From AP-15 sp963797115 (GTDB taxonomy: Bacteria; Pseudomonadota; Alphaproteobacteria; ATCC43930; CGMCC-115725), in the NCBI GenBank assembly GCA_963797115.1, contig CAWCOH010000007.1:496001-560000 (forward strand): DNA of 64,000 nucleotides, given 5' to 3'. This document shows, one piece after another, positions 45,557-54,366 of the stretch (position 1 is its first letter; the number at the start of each line of letters is the position of its first letter). Below the pieces are notes generated by a model. That model made no database searches. It had not been told where the DNA came from and saw nothing but the letters and a program-made list of their open reading frames with translations. The position numbers and the translations under genes were made by a program.

Positions 45557-46108
45557 TCCTGACGGATCGCGAAATAAAGATAGCCATCGAGCGGGGATTG
45601 ATTGTCATCAATCCCCGCCCGGAACTTGATTGCGTATGCTTCCACCAGCGTGGATTTAACACTTGACCCAATAATCAGCGAATTCAAAGCACAAAGGGGC
45701 GGTGTAGAGACTATAATTGATCCGTCCAACGCCAACTTCAAGGATGAAGAGGTACTGACGGACATCACTGAGAGACAAACTATACCGGATGATGGATATG
45801 TCCTTCACCCGCAAAAATTCGTCCTTGGCTGGACAGCAGAATATATAAACCTCATATACCATACCCGTCTTGCTGCTAGAGTAGAGGGGAAAAGTTCGCT
45901 TTCACGACTTGGCATTGTCGTGCACATGACTGCTCCTACAATTCATGCTGGGTTCGACGGTCAAATTCGGCTCGAAATTGCAAATCATGGATTTTTGCCG
46001 GTGCGACTGCGAGCGCGAATGCGAATCTGCCAACTCATACTTGAGCAAACTCTCGGCACGCCAGACAAAGGTTACCACGACCAATTTTCGGGGCAGACCA
46101 GCACCTAA
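45553..46108 (+). pseudogene. dcd: dCTP deaminase / dUTPase-family protein, frameshifted near the N-terminus
   Basis: GTG start at 45553: ILTDREIKIAIERGLIVINP, then one base too many near 45625-45632 and the frame changes to YASTSVDLTLDPIISEFKAQ. The Dcd core follows: LARVEGKSSLSRLG-type motif (ARVEGKSSLSRLGIVVH; the usual Arg of GRSS is Lys), HAGFDGQIRLEIANHG with the catalytic Glu, RMRICQLILEQ. Dcd makes dUTP from dCTP; such enzymes have also been reported in phage defence. About 180 residues if corrected. Confidence 0.8.
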
Positions 46109-46178
46109 CCACGGTCATCAAAAGCCGCATAAGCCGCATTATGTAAACTCAACCGAAGCGAAAACAGGCGCTCGTTCT

Positions 46179-46222
46179 TACGGTCATGTCTGCCGTTTAC
46201 TACGGTCATGTCTGCCGTTTAC
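46179..46222. repeat. 22-bp perfect tandem duplication
   Basis: TACGGTCATGTCTGCCG-TTTAC occurs twice head to tail. Not related to families A-G. Confidence 0.9.
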
Positions 46223-46780
46223 TGGCGTTTATGCGGGCAACAAAGGGGACTGTCTGCGACCATAATACTCGGTAGACTGCGCCTTTACTGCGCGCGTGGG
46301 GATACAAGCTCTTGATTGGGGCCATGGCGCGGCGACACGGGACCGCGGATCCGAAGCCTTCGCTCCATCCGTCAAATTGCCAACTTCTTGTCGCATAGTC
46401 TGATCGAAACTGGTCGCCGGTCGGGAAGGAGGGGGGCTTCGGGACATCGTGTCGCCGGTGCTGCTCGAGGAGGGCGGCGAGGGCTATTCTACTGCAAGAG
46501 GAAATTTTGCTGCTGATTCGCGTTAGATTTGACAACCGGTATTCGCAGATGAAACCACAAGTTTGGCGGAGGAGAATGACGGCCGAATGGATCGAGCTGT
46601 CGACGCGCCGGAAGCGTTTTGATGTGCCGGCAGGCCGATGACAGGTCCGTGCCGCCGAGCAATGGCCCCGGCTTTGCGCCGGGGAGGTCAATGAATGAGC
46701 GGCAGAGGGTTCCCTTCGCACGGTCTCAGCGGGTTCGGCGGGGAGCCAGTGCGGGTCGAGCGCTTGATCCGTTGCCGGCG
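46223..46780. other. no confident gene
   Basis: Mixed-composition sequence between the dcd remnant and the mini-element. Open frames on both strands lack recognisable motifs; a palindrome GGCCCCGGCTTTGCGCCGGGG lies near 46662-46682. Confidence 0.4.
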
Positions 46781-47009
46781 GGCAGGGCTGTCCGGGGAAC
46801 CGGAAACGGTTGTAAGGGGGCGACCCCGTTCTACCACAGAAGTTCCCCGTGGCCGGACTTGGTCCGGCCATCCACGTCTTCGGCGCGGAAATCGTGGCCG
46901 GCTCAAGACGTGGATGCCCGGGACGAGCCCGGGCAAGGGGCTTTTGGGGCCAAAATTCGAGGCGAGACGCTCGCACGAACTGCCCTTCGATTTTCCCGGA
47001 CAGGCCTGC
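46781..47009. mobile_element. terminal-inverted-repeat mini-element, copy 2
   Basis: Left end GGCAGGGCTGTCCGGGGAA is identical to copy 1 at 16911; the right end TTTTCCCGGACAGGCCTGC is near-identical. It sits in a GCCGGC palindrome (46774-46779 and 47011-47016). The interior differs from copy 1 and holds a GGCCGG-rich hairpin (46850-46925). It lies directly after the murU stop at one border of the IS-rich island. Confidence 0.72.
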
Positions 47010-47038
47010 GGCCGGCAGGGAACGCGCCGGGTCGGAAG

Positions 47039-47761
47039 CTAGCGCTCGATGCGGTGCGAGGAGAGGCGCTCGCGGGTTGCGGCGAGGCCTTCGGGGCTGC
47101 CGACATGGAACCACTCGCCATCGTGCACGATCGCGCGCAGGCGACCTGCCGCTTCGGCGCGGTCGAAGAGCCGGACCAGCGAGAAGACAGGGCCGGGCAA
47201 CTCGTCGAACAGCCGACGGTGGAGGAGCTGGATGCCCGCGAACAGGTAAGGGGCGACCTCGCGCTCGCCTCGCCGGCTCGGCCTTCTCAAGGAGTCGAGG
47301 AAATAGTCGCCGCTGCCCTCGTAGCCGACCGCCGTCACCGTCCGCTGCAACAACAGGACGGCGTCGACATTGGCGGGATCGAAGGCGCCGGCGAGCCGAA
47401 GCAGCGCCAACTCCTCGCTGTCGAGCCAGACGACGTCGCCGTTGACGACGAAGAACGTCTCGCCGAGCAGTGGCAGAGCGCGGGCGACGCCCCCACCGGT
47501 GTCGAGCAGCTCCGTCTCCGCGGACAGTTCGATCCGAGGATGGTCGCGGCGAGCAAGGTGTTCCGCCAACATCGCCGCCTTGTAATGAATGTTGACGACG
47601 ACATGCTCTACCCCGGCCAGTGCCAGCCGGTCGATCGCGTGGTCGATCAGAGCGCGCCCGTTGATCTCGACGAGCGGCTTGGGGATCGTCTCGGTGAGCG
47701 GGCGCAGCCGAGTGCCGAGCCCCGCCGCGAGCACCATCGCCGAGCGCGGCGGTGCGGTCAC
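47039..47761 (-). CDS. murU: nucleotidyltransferase, MurU-like
   Basis: 240 residues. MVLAAGLGTRLRPLTETIPKP is the sugar-1-phosphate nucleotidyltransferase signature (GxGTRxxxLT...PK), with VNGDVVWLD as the metal-binding Asp. In the conserved pairing with AmgK it makes UDP-MurNAc from MurNAc-1-P in peptidoglycan recycling. It overlaps amgK by 4 bp. Confidence 0.88.
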   Translation of the reverse strand: MTAPPRSAMVLAAGLGTRLRPLTETIPKPLVEINGRALIDHAIDRLALAGVEHVVVNIHYKAAMLAEHLARRDHPRIELSAETELLDTGGGVARALPLLGETFFVVNGDVVWLDSEELALLRLAGAFDPANVDAVLLLQRTVTAVGYEGSGDYFLDSLRRPSRRGEREVAPYLFAGIQLLHRRLFDELPGPVFSLVRLFDRAEAAGRLRAIVHDGEWFHVGSPEGLAATRERLSSHRIER

Positions 47762-48759
47762 GCCGCGCTCCGCAGATCGGGCCGACGTCGACTGTCAGGC
47801 GGCAGGCAGCGCTCGAGCCAGCGCGCGATCGGGAGAAGGACCGGGTGCTGCAGGTCCTCTTCGAGCAGACGCCACACCCGCGGGATGTGGGCGAGATATT
47901 GCGGCTTGCCGTCGCGCTTCCACAGCCGCGTAAAGATGCCGAGGATCTTGCAATTGCGCTGGGCGGAAAGAATGGCGGCCGACCGCAGAAACGCCGATCG
48001 GTCGAGCGTCGGGGAGGCGGCGAGATAGCGCTCGGTCATCGCCTCGCGGAGGGGAGCGGAAACGTCGCGCCGCGCGTCCTCGAGCAGCGAGACGAGGTCG
48101 TAGCTCGGCGGCCCGGTCACCGCGTCCTGAAAATCGAGGAGCCCGCATCCCCGCACCCCGGGGCGATCGGGCAGCAGCATCAAATTGTCCACATGGTAGT
48201 CGCGCAGCACCAAGGTCGGCGGGGATACCGCTGCACTGGGCAAGAGCTCCCGCCAGAGCCCCAGGTATTCCTCGCGCAGCTCGGGCGCGAGCGGCCTGTA
48301 CCAGTCGACGAGCAATGCGGCTTCGGCGAGCAGCCGCTCGGTGTCATAGGGGGGCAGTTCCCGGATGCCGTGCAATTCGGCGGCCCGCTGCAGCGCCACC
48401 AGAGTGTCGACCGCCAGCGCATAGAGGCTGGGCTCGTCGGCGCCGCGCTCCAGGAGCCGGGTGTAGGTGTCGTCGCCGAAATCCTCGAGCAGCAGAAACC
48501 CCTCCTCGCGGTCTTGGGCCAGCACCTCGGGGGCGCTGAGGCCGAGATCGCGCAACAGTGCCGCGACGGCGACGTAAGGGCCGACATCCTCTTGCGGCGG
48601 CGGAGCGTCCATCAGCACGGCGCTGCGCCCGTTGCCGCCGACACGGTAATACCGGCGGAAAGACGCGTCTGCGGCCAGAGGTACCGGTACGAAACCGCCC
48701 CATCCAGCGGCGTCGAGGAAGGCAGCCATCGCTCGCCGTGGCGGCTTATCCATCGGCAA
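47758..48759 (-). CDS. amgK: anomeric sugar kinase, AmgK-like phosphotransferase
   Basis: 333 residues, APH fold: ADASFRRYYRV near the N-terminus, LVLRDYHVDNLML (catalytic Asp region HxDN) and GLLDFQDAVTGPPSYDLVSL (DFG-like metal site). Phosphorylates MurNAc/GlcNAc at the anomeric carbon. Overlaps tsaE by 14 bp and murU by 4 bp, so the three genes form one unit. Confidence 0.88.
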   Translation of the reverse strand: MPMDKPPRRAMAAFLDAAGWGGFVPVPLAADASFRRYYRVGGNGRSAVLMDAPPPQEDVGPYVAVAALLRDLGLSAPEVLAQDREEGFLLLEDFGDDTYTRLLERGADEPSLYALAVDTLVALQRAAELHGIRELPPYDTERLLAEAALLVDWYRPLAPELREEYLGLWRELLPSAAVSPPTLVLRDYHVDNLMLLPDRPGVRGCGLLDFQDAVTGPPSYDLVSLLEDARRDVSAPLREAMTERYLAASPTLDRSAFLRSAAILSAQRNCKILGIFTRLWKRDGKPQYLAHIPRVWRLLEEDLQHPVLLPIARWLERCLPPDSRRRPDLRSAA

Positions 48760-49204
48760 CGATCCCGGCCAGCCGTTCCTCCCAGTCCTCGCCCGCGAGA
48801 AGGACGCGCCTCGTCTCGGGCTGCTCGCCGAACAGGAGCGTGATTTCGAGGGAATGCATCGGCAGCAAAGGGCCCAGCCGCTCGGGCCATTCGATCAGCG
48901 AGATCCCCTCGCTGAAGGCATCCTCGATGCCGAGCTCCCAGGCTTCGTCCGGCGATTTCAGGCGGTAGAGGTCGAAATGCCAAATCGCCGCCGGCCCGAG
49001 CTCGTAGACCTGAACCAGGGTGAAGGTCGGGCTCGGCACCTCCTCCATGCCGCCGCGCGCGCGGATGAAGCCACGAGCAAAGGTAGTCTTGCCGGCGCCG
49101 AGATCGCCCTTCAATGCGATGATATCCCCAATTTCGGCTAAAGCAGAGATACGAGCAGCGAACGCTGCGGTAGCGGCTTCATCAGGCAGATCGACAACGG
49201 GCAT
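48746..49204 (-). CDS. tsaE: tRNA threonylcarbamoyladenosine biosynthesis ATPase TsaE
   Basis: 152 residues. Walker A GDLGAGKTT (33-41), VPSPTFTLVQVYE, HFDLYRL, SLIEWPERLG. Needed for t6A37 of tRNA with TsaB/D. First gene of the tsaE-amgK-murU unit. Confidence 0.93.
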   Translation of the reverse strand: MPVVDLPDEAATAAFAARISALAEIGDIIALKGDLGAGKTTFARGFIRARGGMEEVPSPTFTLVQVYELGPAAIWHFDLYRLKSPDEAWELGIEDAFSEGISLIEWPERLGPLLPMHSLEITLLFGEQPETRRVLLAGEDWEERLAGIVADG

Positions 49205-49337
49205 CGCCTATGCGTTGTATATGCTCGCAGCGATCACCCGCAACATCAGCCTGCGTGCGGTGATCACCCTGCGTCGTTTTCGGAAGACGCCGGCGCCGGA
49301 TTTATCGGGCCCTGCGCGAATCGCCCGACCCGCGAGG

Positions 49338-50603
49338 TCAGTGCTTGACCGACGAGTACGGCAGGATCGGCTCGCCGTTCTTGTACTCGTCCGGCCACAC
49401 CACGACTTCCCCCTTGCCGTCGCGAAAATCGTCGAGATTGGTGCTGGTGATGTTCTGAAACTGCACGGTCATCAGCCGCGCTTTCTTCCACTCGCCCTTT
49501 TCGCCGAACTCGACATCGCCGACCACTGTCTTGAAGACATGAGTGCGCATGTAGTCGGCGATCTTGTCCTGGTCGAGGCTCTTGGTCTGCTCGACCGCTT
49601 CGCCCAGGACCTGCAGATCGGCATAGGCCCAGGGTCCGAGATAATAACCGAGGGGATCGACGCCGGCACCGGCCGCCTTTGCCTGGTACCGCTGCAGAAA
49701 CTCCATTACCCCGGGAAAGCGCAGTTTCGGCGCCGGCAGCCAGAAGTCGTAGGTGATGATGCCATTCAGCATCGGGCCGAGCGAGGTCTTGATCGAGGTG
49801 CTCTGCGGCCCGACCATCGTACCGCAGCAGATCTTGGTGTTGAGTCCAAGTTCGTGCATCGCCCGAATGAGCCCGACGCTGTCGGGCGGATAGGAGGCGA
49901 TATAAACCACGTCCGGGTTGGTGGCCTGGATGGCGCGGATGATCGGCGTGAAGTCGGTCGTCGTCGGCGGGTAGGTCTTGTCGTAGACGACCTGCAGACC
50001 CGCCTTCTTCAGATTGACGCGGGCGCCGTCGGCGGTATTGCGCGTCGCCTCGCCATCGTCGACCGCCAGCGCGATCGTCTTCAGACCGAGCTTCTCCTTC
50101 TGCACCTTGATGATTTCAAAGAACCCCTCTGAGATCGCCGCCCGCGGATCCGGCCCGACCGGCAGCATCGAGAAGTATTTCGGGTAGTGAAATTCCTCAT
50201 TCACATCCATCGCGAACAGGCCAATGAACGTCTTGTTGTGCTGGATGACGATTGGCAAGGCCGGCGCGGTGACGTTGGTGCCGTAGGCCGAGACGACGAG
50301 ATCGACCTTGTCGACATCGAGCAGCTTTGTGTAGATCCCAGGTACTTGCGACGGGTTCGTCTGGTCGTCGTAATAGATGAGCTTGACCGGCCGGCCGAGC
50401 AATCCGCCTTTCCTATTGGTATCCTCGGCCCAGATCTGCATTGCCAACAGCCCCGAGGTGCCATTGACCGCGAGCCCGCCCGTCAGCGACATGCTGAACC
50501 CGATCTTGATCGGCGGCCCCGACGACGCCTCGGCCAGAGCTGCATCAGCTGCCAGAACAGTTGCGATCGCCGCCACCATCGCCCCGAATGCGCTTCCAAA
50601 CAT
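49338..50603 (-). CDS. ABC transporter substrate-binding protein, Leu/Ile/Val-binding type
   Basis: 421 residues from the ATG at 50603 after GGGGGAA. Signal peptide MFGSAFGAMVAAIATVLAAD then AALAEA, mature IKIGFSMSLTGGLAVNGTSG, YYDDQTNPSQVPGIYTKLLD: periplasmic binding protein type I, Peripla_BP_6. No permease or ATPase genes are adjacent, so it is an orphan here. It sits between trpA and tsaE. Confidence 0.9.
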   Translation of the reverse strand: MFGSAFGAMVAAIATVLAADAALAEASSGPPIKIGFSMSLTGGLAVNGTSGLLAMQIWAEDTNRKGGLLGRPVKLIYYDDQTNPSQVPGIYTKLLDVDKVDLVVSAYGTNVTAPALPIVIQHNKTFIGLFAMDVNEEFHYPKYFSMLPVGPDPRAAISEGFFEIIKVQKEKLGLKTIALAVDDGEATRNTADGARVNLKKAGLQVVYDKTYPPTTTDFTPIIRAIQATNPDVVYIASYPPDSVGLIRAMHELGLNTKICCGTMVGPQSTSIKTSLGPMLNGIITYDFWLPAPKLRFPGVMEFLQRYQAKAAGAGVDPLGYYLGPWAYADLQVLGEAVEQTKSLDQDKIADYMRTHVFKTVVGDVEFGEKGEWKKARLMTVQFQNITSTNLDDFRDGKGEVVVWPDEYKNGEPILPYSSVKH

Positions 50604-50760
50604 GTTTCCCCCCATCCTCGGCTGGTTCCGAGAATGCATTACTTTGCCGTCGCCGTTGATGCGCCCGACGTCGGCCACAACCTTTATTTAACGCGATTGT
50701 GGCGGCTTGGGGATAGCTCGATCACAAGCCGTCTTTCACAATCGTTGCCGCCGATGGATG

Positions 50761-51591
50761 CTAAGTTTTTGTCCGGGCGTTACGCACGCCCGCTGCCAGC
50801 GTGCGGATGTCGGCGAGGACGGCGTCGATGAGCCCGGGTTTGGCGCGGCCGTCGGAATCAAGGTTAAGGGCGAGGCTCTGGACGAGCGCGGTGCCGACAA
50901 CCGCGGCGTCGGCGGCGCTGGCCACCGCCGCCGCCTGATCCGGGGTGCGGATGCCGAAGCCCACCGCGACTGGCAGCGGCGTGAAACGACGCAGCCGAGC
51001 AACCGCGGCGGCGACATCGGCGGCATCGGCCGAGCGGGTGCCGGTGATCCCGGCGATCGCCACGTAATAGATAAAGCCGCTCGCGCGTTCGACGACCTGC
51101 GGCAGGCGCTGCGCGTCGCTGGTCGGAGTGGCGAGGCGGATGACATCGAGACCGGCCGCGTGGGCGGGTCCGCTCAGTTCGGCGTCCTCCTCGGGAGGCA
51201 GGTCGACGACAATGACCCCGTCGACGCCAGCGGCGACCGCGTCGCGCGCAAAGGCCTCGGCGCCGTAGCGGTAAATCGGGTTGTAGTAGCCCATCAGCAC
51301 GATCGGCGTGGCGTCGTCGCCGCGGCGCAATTCGCGAACGAGCCTCAAAGTCCGGCGCAGCGTCATGCCCTGCTTCAGGGCGCGCCGGCCTGCCTCCTGA
51401 ATGACCGGGCCGTCGGCCATCGGGTCGGAGAATGGCATGCCGATTTCGATCAGATCGGCGCCGGCTGCGGCGAGCCCGGCGAATAGCCGGGCAGACGTGT
51501 CGGGATCGGGATCGCCCGCGGTCAGAAAGGTGACGAGTCCAGCACGTCCCGCCTCGCGCAATGCCGCAAAGCGCGGCTCGATGCGGCTCAA
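50761..51591 (-). CDS. trpA: tryptophan synthase alpha chain
   Basis: 276 residues from a TTG that overlaps the trpB stop (TTGA). Catalytic Glu in DLIEIGMPFSDPMADGP, and Asp in VDGVIVVDLPPEE; YYVAIAGITGTRS phosphate loop; VAVGFGIRTPDQAA. Cleaves indole-3-glycerol phosphate. Confidence 0.95.
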   Translation of the reverse strand: MSRIEPRFAALREAGRAGLVTFLTAGDPDPDTSARLFAGLAAAGADLIEIGMPFSDPMADGPVIQEAGRRALKQGMTLRRTLRLVRELRRGDDATPIVLMGYYNPIYRYGAEAFARDAVAAGVDGVIVVDLPPEEDAELSGPAHAAGLDVIRLATPTSDAQRLPQVVERASGFIYYVAIAGITGTRSADAADVAAAVARLRRFTPLPVAVGFGIRTPDQAAAVASAADAAVVGTALVQSLALNLDSDGRAKPGLIDAVLADIRTLAAGVRNARTKT

Positions 51592-52799
51592 AGCATGACC
51601 CCGAGATGGTCGGCGACGGCGAAGATGTCCTTGTCGCCGCGGCCGCACATGTTCATCACGATCAGGTGGTCGTGCGGAAGGCTCGGAGCGATCTTGGCGA
51701 CATGGGCCAGCGCGTGGGCCGGCTCGAGCGCCGGGATGATGCCTTCGAGCCGGCTCGACAGCTGGAAAGCCTCCAGGGCCTCACGGTCGGTGATCGACAC
51801 GTATTGGATGCGTCCGACGTCGTGCAGCCAGGCATGCTCGGGGCCGATGCCGGGGTAATCGAGACCCGCCGAAATCGAATGCGCGTCGTGGATCTGCCCA
51901 TCCTCGTCCTGCAGCAGGTAGGTGCGGTTGCCATGCAGGACACCGGGGGCGCCGCCGGGCAGCGAGGCGGCATGCAGCCCGGTCTCGATGCCGTGCCCGC
52001 CCGCCTCGACGCCAATCATCGCGACGTCGGAGTCGTCGAGGAACGGGTGGAACAGCCCCATCGCGTTCGAGCCGCCGCCGACGCAGGCGACCAATGTGTC
52101 GGGCACGCGTCCCTCCGCCTTCGCGAGTTGCGCCCGCGTCTCGTGGCCGATGACCGATTGGAAATCGCGCACCATCATCGGGTAGGGGTGCGGCCCGGCG
52201 ACCGTACCGATCACGTAAAACGTGTCCTCGACGTGGGCGACCCAGTCGCGCAACGCTTCGTTCATCGCGTCTTTCAGGGTTGCCGTCCCCGAATGCACCG
52301 GGATCACCTCAGCGCCGAGCAGTTTCATGCGGAAGACGTTGGGCCTTTGCCGCTCGATGTCGGTGGCGCCCATGTAGACGACGCACGGCAGGTCGAAGAG
52401 CGCGCAGGCCGTCGCGGTCGCCACACCGTGCTGGCCGGCGCCGGTCTCAGCGATGATGCGGCGCTTGCCCATGCGCCGCGCCAGAAGGGTTTGGCCCAGC
52501 ACATTATTGATCTTGTGCGCGCCGGTATGGTTGAGCTCGTCGCGTTTCAGATAGAGCTTCGCCCCGCCGAAATGGCGGGTCAGCCGTTCGGCGAAATAAA
52601 GCGGGCTCGGCCGCCCGACGTAATGCTCGAGGTAGTAGTCGAGCTCGGCCTGGAAGGAGGGATCGCTGCGCGCCGCGGCATAGGCGGCCTCGACCGCGAG
52701 CACGAGCGGCATCAAGGTCTCGGCGACAAAGCGCCCGCCATAGATGCCAAAATGCCCGCGCTCGTCGGGGCCACCGCGGAAAGTGTTAGGAACCTGCAT
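51588..52799 (-). CDS. trpB: tryptophan synthase beta chain
   Basis: 403 residues. PLP Lys K96 in ELNHTGAHKINN, ETGAGQHGVATATA, phosphate loop CVGGGSNAMG. Joins indole with serine. It follows trpF by 8 bp and overlaps trpA. Confidence 0.97.
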   Translation of the reverse strand: MQVPNTFRGGPDERGHFGIYGGRFVAETLMPLVLAVEAAYAAARSDPSFQAELDYYLEHYVGRPSPLYFAERLTRHFGGAKLYLKRDELNHTGAHKINNVLGQTLLARRMGKRRIIAETGAGQHGVATATACALFDLPCVVYMGATDIERQRPNVFRMKLLGAEVIPVHSGTATLKDAMNEALRDWVAHVEDTFYVIGTVAGPHPYPMMVRDFQSVIGHETRAQLAKAEGRVPDTLVACVGGGSNAMGLFHPFLDDSDVAMIGVEAGGHGIETGLHAASLPGGAPGVLHGNRTYLLQDEDGQIHDAHSISAGLDYPGIGPEHAWLHDVGRIQYVSITDREALEAFQLSSRLEGIIPALEPAHALAHVAKIAPSLPHDHLIVMNMCGRGDKDIFAVADHLGVML

Positions 52800-52807
52800 C
52801 GCTTACC

Positions 52808-53455
52808 TCACCCGAGCGCGCGGGCGGTGGCCAGAAATGCGCTGATCTTGCCGAGGTCCTTGACCCCGGGACGGCTCTCGACGCCAGAGGACACATCGAC
52901 CGCGGCGGCGCCGGAAATGCGCACCGCCTCGGGCAGCAGCTCGGCGGTCAGCCCCCCCGACAGCATCCACGGGCGGCGCCAGGACCGGCCGGCGATCAGA
53001 GCCCAGTCGAAGGCGAGACCGTTGCCGCCCGGCAGAGCATCCGACCGGCGCGGCGGCTTCGCATCGAACAGCAACAGATCCGCGACCTCCTCGTACCGAG
53101 CAGCAGCGAGCACGTCCTCAGGCCCGGCGATCGCGACCGCCTTCATGACCGGCCGGCAGAAGCGAATCTTGGCATCCGCGACCCGCTCCGGGCTCTCGCC
53201 GCCGTGGAATTGCAAAAGATCGATAGGTGCTGCGGCAAGCACGGCAGCGATCGCATCGTCGTCGGCATCAACGAAGAGCCCTACCCTAGCGATTCCTTCC
53301 GGCACCGTGGCGCAGACCCGGGCGGCGCTTTCCGCCGCCACGGCGCGGGGGCTCGGCGGGTAGAAGACGAAGCCCAGATAGGCGGCCCCCCCGGCGACCG
53401 CCGCCGCGACCGTCGCCTCGGTCGACAGCCCGCAAATTTTCGCCGCGACGCTCAT
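52808..53455 (-). CDS. trpF: phosphoribosylanthranilate isomerase
   Basis: 215 residues. AKICGLSTEATVAAA with catalytic Cys, LQFHGGESPE, and catalytic Asp in VDVSSGVESRPGVKD; WMLSGGLTAE. The start overlaps the mlaA stop (ATGA). Begins trpF-trpB-trpA. Confidence 0.95.
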   Translation of the reverse strand: MSVAAKICGLSTEATVAAAVAGGAAYLGFVFYPPSPRAVAAESAARVCATVPEGIARVGLFVDADDDAIAAVLAAAPIDLLQFHGGESPERVADAKIRFCRPVMKAVAIAGPEDVLAAARYEEVADLLLFDAKPPRRSDALPGGNGLAFDWALIAGRSWRRPWMLSGGLTAELLPEAVRISGAAAVDVSSGVESRPGVKDLGKISAFLATARALG

Positions 53456-54366
53456 TTGCCGCCGTCGGCCGGTGCCGCGGGCGTACTGGTATTGGGGAAG
53501 GAGATGTCGACGCGCCCTTCGGGCGGTGCTTTCGCGGCGTCGATCTCGGCTTCCCGGTGCTGCCGGTAGACGCTGCGCAATGCTGCATAATAATCGAGGG
53601 AATTGCGTTCCAAGGCGTCGAGATCTTCCAGGTGCTGAGACCGCTGGTCGACGGCATTGGCGCCGCCGGTCGCGACACCGGCATAAGTCGCCGGCGCGCC
53701 GCCGACGAAGGTCAGCGGATTGAGCGCCATGTCAACGGCGGTTCCCACCGCGTCGCGCGGGCTTGACGGGCCGAGCAAGGGCAGCTGGATATACGGGCCT
53801 TCACCGACGCCCCAGACGCCGAGGGTCTGGCCAAAATCCGCCTTATGCGGCGGCAGTCCCCACTTCGCCGCGACATCGACAACCCCGGCGACGCCGAGCG
53901 TCGAGTTTACCGCCAGCCGTTGGACCGATTGCCAGGCGTTGTCGACATTTCCCTGCAGCAGATCGTTGACGGCAACCGCCGGCTCCTTGAGGTTTTGCAC
54001 GACGTTGTGAACACCGGTCTGGATTGGGTCCGGGACATGCTCGGTGTAGGCCTTCGCCACCGGCTTCATGACAGCACGGTCTACGGCAAGGTTGGCCTTG
54101 AAGATTGCGCGGTTTACTCCCTCGGCCGGATCGTTATCGGATTCGCCCTCATCGGCCGCGGTATCGCCCTTCGGTGAAGTGGCGCAGCCGCCACAGCACA
54201 GCAAAAGCCCGAAGATCGCGGCGAGTGCCGCGTGCCCCTTCGCTCGACCGTTTCCCAAAACGAAACTTCTCCGCAGATTTCGCGACACCGATTTGGCGAG
54301 GCGCGCATTGTCTTTGGCACCCTCGACTGCGTCAAGAGACGGACGCGGCGCAGCCGGCTTGATCAC
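53452..54366 (-). CDS. mlaA: MlaA (VacJ) family lipoprotein
   Basis: 304 residues. A hydrophobic segment ending LLLCCGGC (Cys61 the likely lipid site) follows a long, probably over-extended N-terminus. The MlaA domain is clear: DPAEGVNRAIFKANLAVDRA, NSTLGVAGVVDVAAKWGL, ADFGQTLGVWGVGEGPYIQL, LLGPSSPRDAVGTAVD. Outer-membrane lipid-asymmetry system; works with the MlaC-type protein at 55801. Confidence 0.92.
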   Translation of the reverse strand: MIKPAAPRPSLDAVEGAKDNARLAKSVSRNLRRSFVLGNGRAKGHAALAAIFGLLLCCGGCATSPKGDTAADEGESDNDPAEGVNRAIFKANLAVDRAVMKPVAKAYTEHVPDPIQTGVHNVVQNLKEPAVAVNDLLQGNVDNAWQSVQRLAVNSTLGVAGVVDVAAKWGLPPHKADFGQTLGVWGVGEGPYIQLPLLGPSSPRDAVGTAVDMALNPLTFVGGAPATYAGVATGGANAVDQRSQHLEDLDALERNSLDYYAALRSVYRQHREAEIDAAKAPPEGRVDISFPNTSTPAAPADGGK

